Part shown: positions 60,330-64,000 of the stretch, one piece after another | How the letters are laid out: every line of letters starts with the position of its first letter | Position numbering within the stretch: the first letter of the stretch is position 1 | Assembly: GCA_013400155.1 (NCBI GenBank) | Contig: VXBM01000008.1 | Location: forward strand, 2,975,708 to 3,039,707 | DNA: 64,000 bases | Reading direction: 5' to 3' | Origin: Helopsaltes ochotensis | Lineage: Eukaryota > Chordata > Aves > Passeriformes > Locustellidae | Position numbers and translations under genes: made by a program | Notes under the pieces: generated by a model | Database searches by the model: none | Seen by the model: the letters and a program-made list of their open reading frames with translations, nothing else | Told to the model about the DNA's origin: nothing

Positions 60330-61080
60330 AAGCCCAATTTTTGAGAGTTTTAAAAAGATCTCATGGCAATGAATAATAACTAGAGAATGAAAATGGCCTG
60401 TAAAATTCAGTGTCAATTGATATAAAAATGTGAAAAAGTTCTTAAAAATCTAGATATAATACTGGGCTGCATACATATGAAATAACTATTTCCATTTAGG
60501 ATAAATGATAGAGTATTTCAATAGAAATATACACTGCTGAGCAGGAAACAGCAAAGTAAACTGAATCACAAAAACTGAACAGGAAATAAACAAGAAAATG
60601 ACATTCTACCACTGTAGAAAAACAATGTCTACAATCTTGGGACTGCTTGTATTACTGCTTCCTCAGACAAGGATGGTAAGGATAGATAAACAGACAGAGT
60701 GGCTTCAGGGTGAGGAGTTGCTAAGGGGATGGCATAATTTATTCTGCAAAAAATGGTTTCAAAAAGAATATGAGCAAAGTCTGTAGAATCCTAAGGGACA
60801 TGAAAAAGTTACTCAGAGATTTCTAAAATACCTTTTCATAAACCAGAAAGAGCTTGTGTAAAATTAGGCTGATCCAGAAGAAGTTTGTATAAAATTCTTC
60901 AACATGATACATTGTAGATGCTAAAATTTTGATACAGATTTTCATTAATTGAATGAATTAATAGAAGAAAAATTCCTTACCAGCTAATGAGGTAACAACT
61001 GTTTCTCTAGTTCAGGGATCCCTGAACTTTGCTAGAGGCTATACTGGGAAAGCATCACTGCTTGTCATGTTCTTATGTCT
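60330..61080 (+). mobile_element. Probable decayed CR1/L3-type LINE 3' region
   Basis: The best-preserved point is about 60435-60482, translating to VLKNLDIILGCIHMK. It resembles the A-K-K-A-N-x-I-L-G-C-I segment downstream of the CR1/L3 reverse transcriptase. Upstream and downstream stretches show only loose similarity in order: GGGACTGCTT near 60639 against the family's GLFSLE-type region, and CATGTTCTTATGT near 61066 against the common L3-like tail. No open frame of useful length remains. The 62-codon frame at 60598-60786 is within this region and is probably a chance survivor. Ends are approximate. Confidence 0.42.
61005..61037. repeat. Palindrome GTTCAGGGATCCCTGAAC with extended arms
   Basis: An 18-bp perfect palindrome at 61010-61027 centred on GGATCC. 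CTCTAG (61005-61010) can pair with CTAGAG (61032-61037) across a 4- to 5-base bulge, extending the possible hairpin. It lies within the decayed LINE-like region. Confidence 0.92.
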
Positions 61081-64000
61081 CTGATATCTGCTATTGTCTA
61101 CTACCATAGACAGAGTCCATGGATACACTATTTTTCCTGATCCAGCTTGATCATTTTTATGTTAACTTCTTTCATCTGATTAAAAAGTCTGTTCTAATCC
61201 TTTTTGGATTGTTGACATCACTAAAGACAGCTTTTTCAATCAAAAAATTAACAGCTAAAGCATAAAATTTAAACAAGATTTTCCCAGTACCAGAAAAAAA
61301 CCCCCTATTTTAGCAATTATTTTACACCATAAATATTTATATATTAATGATCACAATTATCTCAACCAAGGTGTGCCCAATTCTAGCTGACAAAAACAAG
61401 TGTATGATTTTCATTTGAAACTTTTCAAATACATAGACACAGGTTTTGGTTTCCTAGGGACCCCACTGGTGTTTAGTGGTATTAAAGGGACTGAGGGGTA
61501 CATTCCACAGGTAACATCTGGCCTTTGCAGATGTATGGGACCCTAATCTCTCTATGGACACTTTTGGGCTGACAAAGTTATTGGACAAAGCTTTAATTTA
61601 CTTCCTCTTAAAACATGTATTACAGTTAGGGCTCATAGCCCTTCCCACATCATCCTGAGAAGAAGGGCTTCTGAAAAGTGTATTTGCTCACATCCTGCCT
61701 AAGTACCACATTTTTTTTTTGCCAATGGAAGTCAGCTGAAGTGGGACCAGAGGAAACACAACTCTTTGACCATAGTCTGGATATACATAAAAATGACACC
61801 TGTATGCACACCCAAGTCAGGACTCCTAAGGCCTTCCCATAACCTGTAGGTGTATGTATGTGGCTTGATATATATGACTACTCCAAGGCACTAAATTTTT
61901 GGGGAGTAGGCTATATTAAGTGGCCTTATACTAGTATTCTAATTCAATCATCTAAGTTTGTTGTCCAAACAGATATAGTATTAGGGTCTGATACAAAACC
62001 TAAATGCAAAAGGAAAAAAACCCAAAACATGGACAGGAAAAAAAGGACATTAAACTCCAAAAGAATTGCTTCTTTTCAGGATCACTTTGTTTTCCATGCT
62101 GATAGCTTAGAGGAAAAGGAAGATGGGTCAGAATAAGTTCTCACTTACAGGCTATTTTCCTCCAAAACTCTTTCTAAATAGATCTCAGTAAGCCAGATGT
62201 AACATTACATTCACAGTTTATGTAGGATCATCTTACTTAATTTCTGTGGTGATTTTACTGAAACTAGGCAAAGAACAGCTTACAGACCTCAAAGTGATTT
62301 GACACATAAAGAACAAGAACTTCATAACATGGGAGATAATCTTTTGGTAAAGAAACCAGAAATCAGTCCCACCCACATCTCTTTTTGTTCAGGCATGCAA
62401 TTTGTTTACATATTTTACAACAAATATAAAATTCATTTTCTGTCTTGTTGACATTTCTATAGGTTCTATTCTGAAAACACTACACTGTCTTTTATTTTTG
62501 TTGAAGAACACATACAGTAAATCTCTCCTTCACTTTCAAAGTCCTTTCACTCATTATATTTATAAAACCTACACTGAGCTGTGACTGAAATCTATGGGAT
62601 CTTTACCATTTCTTACAGGAAAGCAGGATTAGGTTATTGATTCAGTCTGATTAATATGTATGATGCTTCTGCAGTTACAAAGCTTCTTCAGACTTGTTTT
62701 TATAGCTGACTGTAGGAATAGAACAACAAAGATCTGCATTTCTTTGCAAACCGCTTGACAAACATTACATCCATCAAATTTTCCTTTTCCACTGTCAGAT
62801 CTAAACAGAGCCCTTTTGATATGGGATTACTGTTGCTGGCATTAGCCAATCACTTATAAAACCAACCTCAACATCTTGAAAGCAACTTTAAAACATGAAA
62901 ACAAAACATAGCTTCAATTCTGAGTAGAATAGTGATCATTCTGTTTTATGTGTATGCCCAAAAGCACAATTCCAACCTGCTTTCAGAGAGGAATTTGGTG
63001 ATGTGTGTTACTGCCCCAAGGCCTACTTTCACATGCTGTACATTTCTGACTATGAAGTGTTGTACAAAAATATTTAGTTTTGCAGTGCCTTAGGGGACTT
63101 ACTTTTAATGGAATCAGTGGGGAATGTTCTGTATTTCTCCATTAAAAAGGGCACAGGTTTTCTGAGTTTATAAATAGCTTTGGGTCTCCTTTATTTAATA
63201 TTACATAGTCATATGCTATCTCTCTGTTTCATTCTTCTGTGTAATTGTTATTTGTATTCCATTGTTATAAAAGTAGTCTAGATGCAAGCATACGGTATGA
63301 TACAGAATTATTAAAGATTACAGTGGTTTAGAATTTCTAACCAGTATCACTTCATCACCCTACTGACCGTACAAGATGCCTGCAAGCAAAAATGAATTTG
63401 AGTCCTAGCATTTTCCATTGAAATTTACTCAGATAAAGTAGGCTACAGTCATTAGTCAAGTTTCTACATATTATGAACAGGTGGTGTTCTCAGCCTGCTC
63501 AATATATCCTAACACACCAAGGACCAGACTGCAATACTCTCACCCACACTGGATACCTATTTTTTTCTACAAAAGCTCTTTATCCACTGGAATTTCTTGT
63601 GGAATAACAGGCCACAGTGTTACACAGCTTAACTGTAGAATAGCTTGGCCTATATGAGATGCTGGTATTTGGATTTTTGATTAGGTCTGTGAAAAATAGT
63701 ATATTTTCTTGTTGCATGGCTCTAAATTTGTAATTTCCCCTTTTCCCTCCCTCATGCTTAAGGGCAGATGAAAATAAGGTACCGTAGACAGGATTATAGT
63801 GGCTACTTATAAGCTAAGCAGCCCTGCACACCTGTCAGCTAAGGGATAATACATGTGCTACCCACTTTTGGGTATACCCTTACCATCATGGAGTGCTCTG
63901 GTGGTTTAGATTTTTTTGTCTTTTGATGGAATTCTCTTCTGTCAAGGAGTATTTGTGTAATTTTCAATTTTGCTTTTGTATCTACTCAGGTCACATTCAG
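61081..64000. other. Unassigned AT-rich non-coding DNA
   Basis: No gene is supported. The 92-codon plus-strand frame at 61858-62136 has a lysine/arginine-rich middle and an acidic end but no recognisable domain. No mobile element, RNA gene or regulatory cluster stands out before the window ends. Confidence 0.5.

Noticed and set aside
61858..62136. 92-codon plus-strand frame with a basic middle and an acidic end
   Set aside because: Composition follows local A-richness (AAAAGG-type runs); no domain, no good start context evidence, no splice signals.

Overview
This window looks like non-coding nuclear DNA from a bird, most likely a large intron or a gene-poor intergenic stretch. The evidence is several degraded CR1 LINE fragments with recognisable ORF2 protein motifs, a CR1 3' end with its terminal 8-bp repeats, an endogenous-retrovirus-derived block of a type common in avian genomes, and two LTR-like segments. 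A songbird is plausible from the LTR-like sequence but is not proven. Base composition is AT-rich outside a few short GC-rich islands. I see no protein-coding gene that I can support. The open reading frames on both strands are short (about 140 codons at most, apart from frames running through N gaps), overlap each other and match no protein family I recognise outside transposable elements.

Layout. Positions 1-13078 are one pyrimidine-only tract of TTCC repeats with an extra T every 61 bp, 213 exact periods, ending at an assembly gap (13079-13354). The right edge of that gap lies inside a CR1 ORF2 fragment (13355-13530, minus). From 13.5 to 23.9 kb is AT-rich sequence holding a decayed CR1/L3-type reverse-transcriptase fragment (about 16.78-17.56 kb, plus). 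At 23941-25323 an LTR-like element with a GC-rich middle is broken by a second gap (24241-25191). The 25.3-34.6 kb stretch holds an A/C-rich simple-sequence block, a cluster of homeodomain and TALE-like sites that may be a conserved enhancer, a CR1 3' end (27.7-27.9 kb, minus), a candidate solo LTR (28203-28553, minus), microsatellites, a 13-bp tandem repeat and a perfect hairpin. A CR1 endonuclease-domain fragment lies at 34.6-35.0 kb (plus). An ERV-derived fragment lies at 39.4-39.65 kb (minus).

The remaining 24 kb is unassigned AT-rich DNA with a GC-rich 56-codon ORF that could be an exon (45973-46143), several near-perfect palindromes, and a second decayed CR1-like 3' region (60.33-61.08 kb).

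The items most worth checking are the exact 61-bp superperiod of the first 13 kb (either a homogenised satellite or an assembly loop), the 30-bp palindrome of TAATCC sites at 42751-42780, the GC-rich ORF/exon candidate at 46 kb, and the homeodomain-site cluster at 25.9-26.2 kb. I found no CRISPR array, operon, tRNA, rRNA or other obvious RNA gene, and nothing I can defend as a new biological system.
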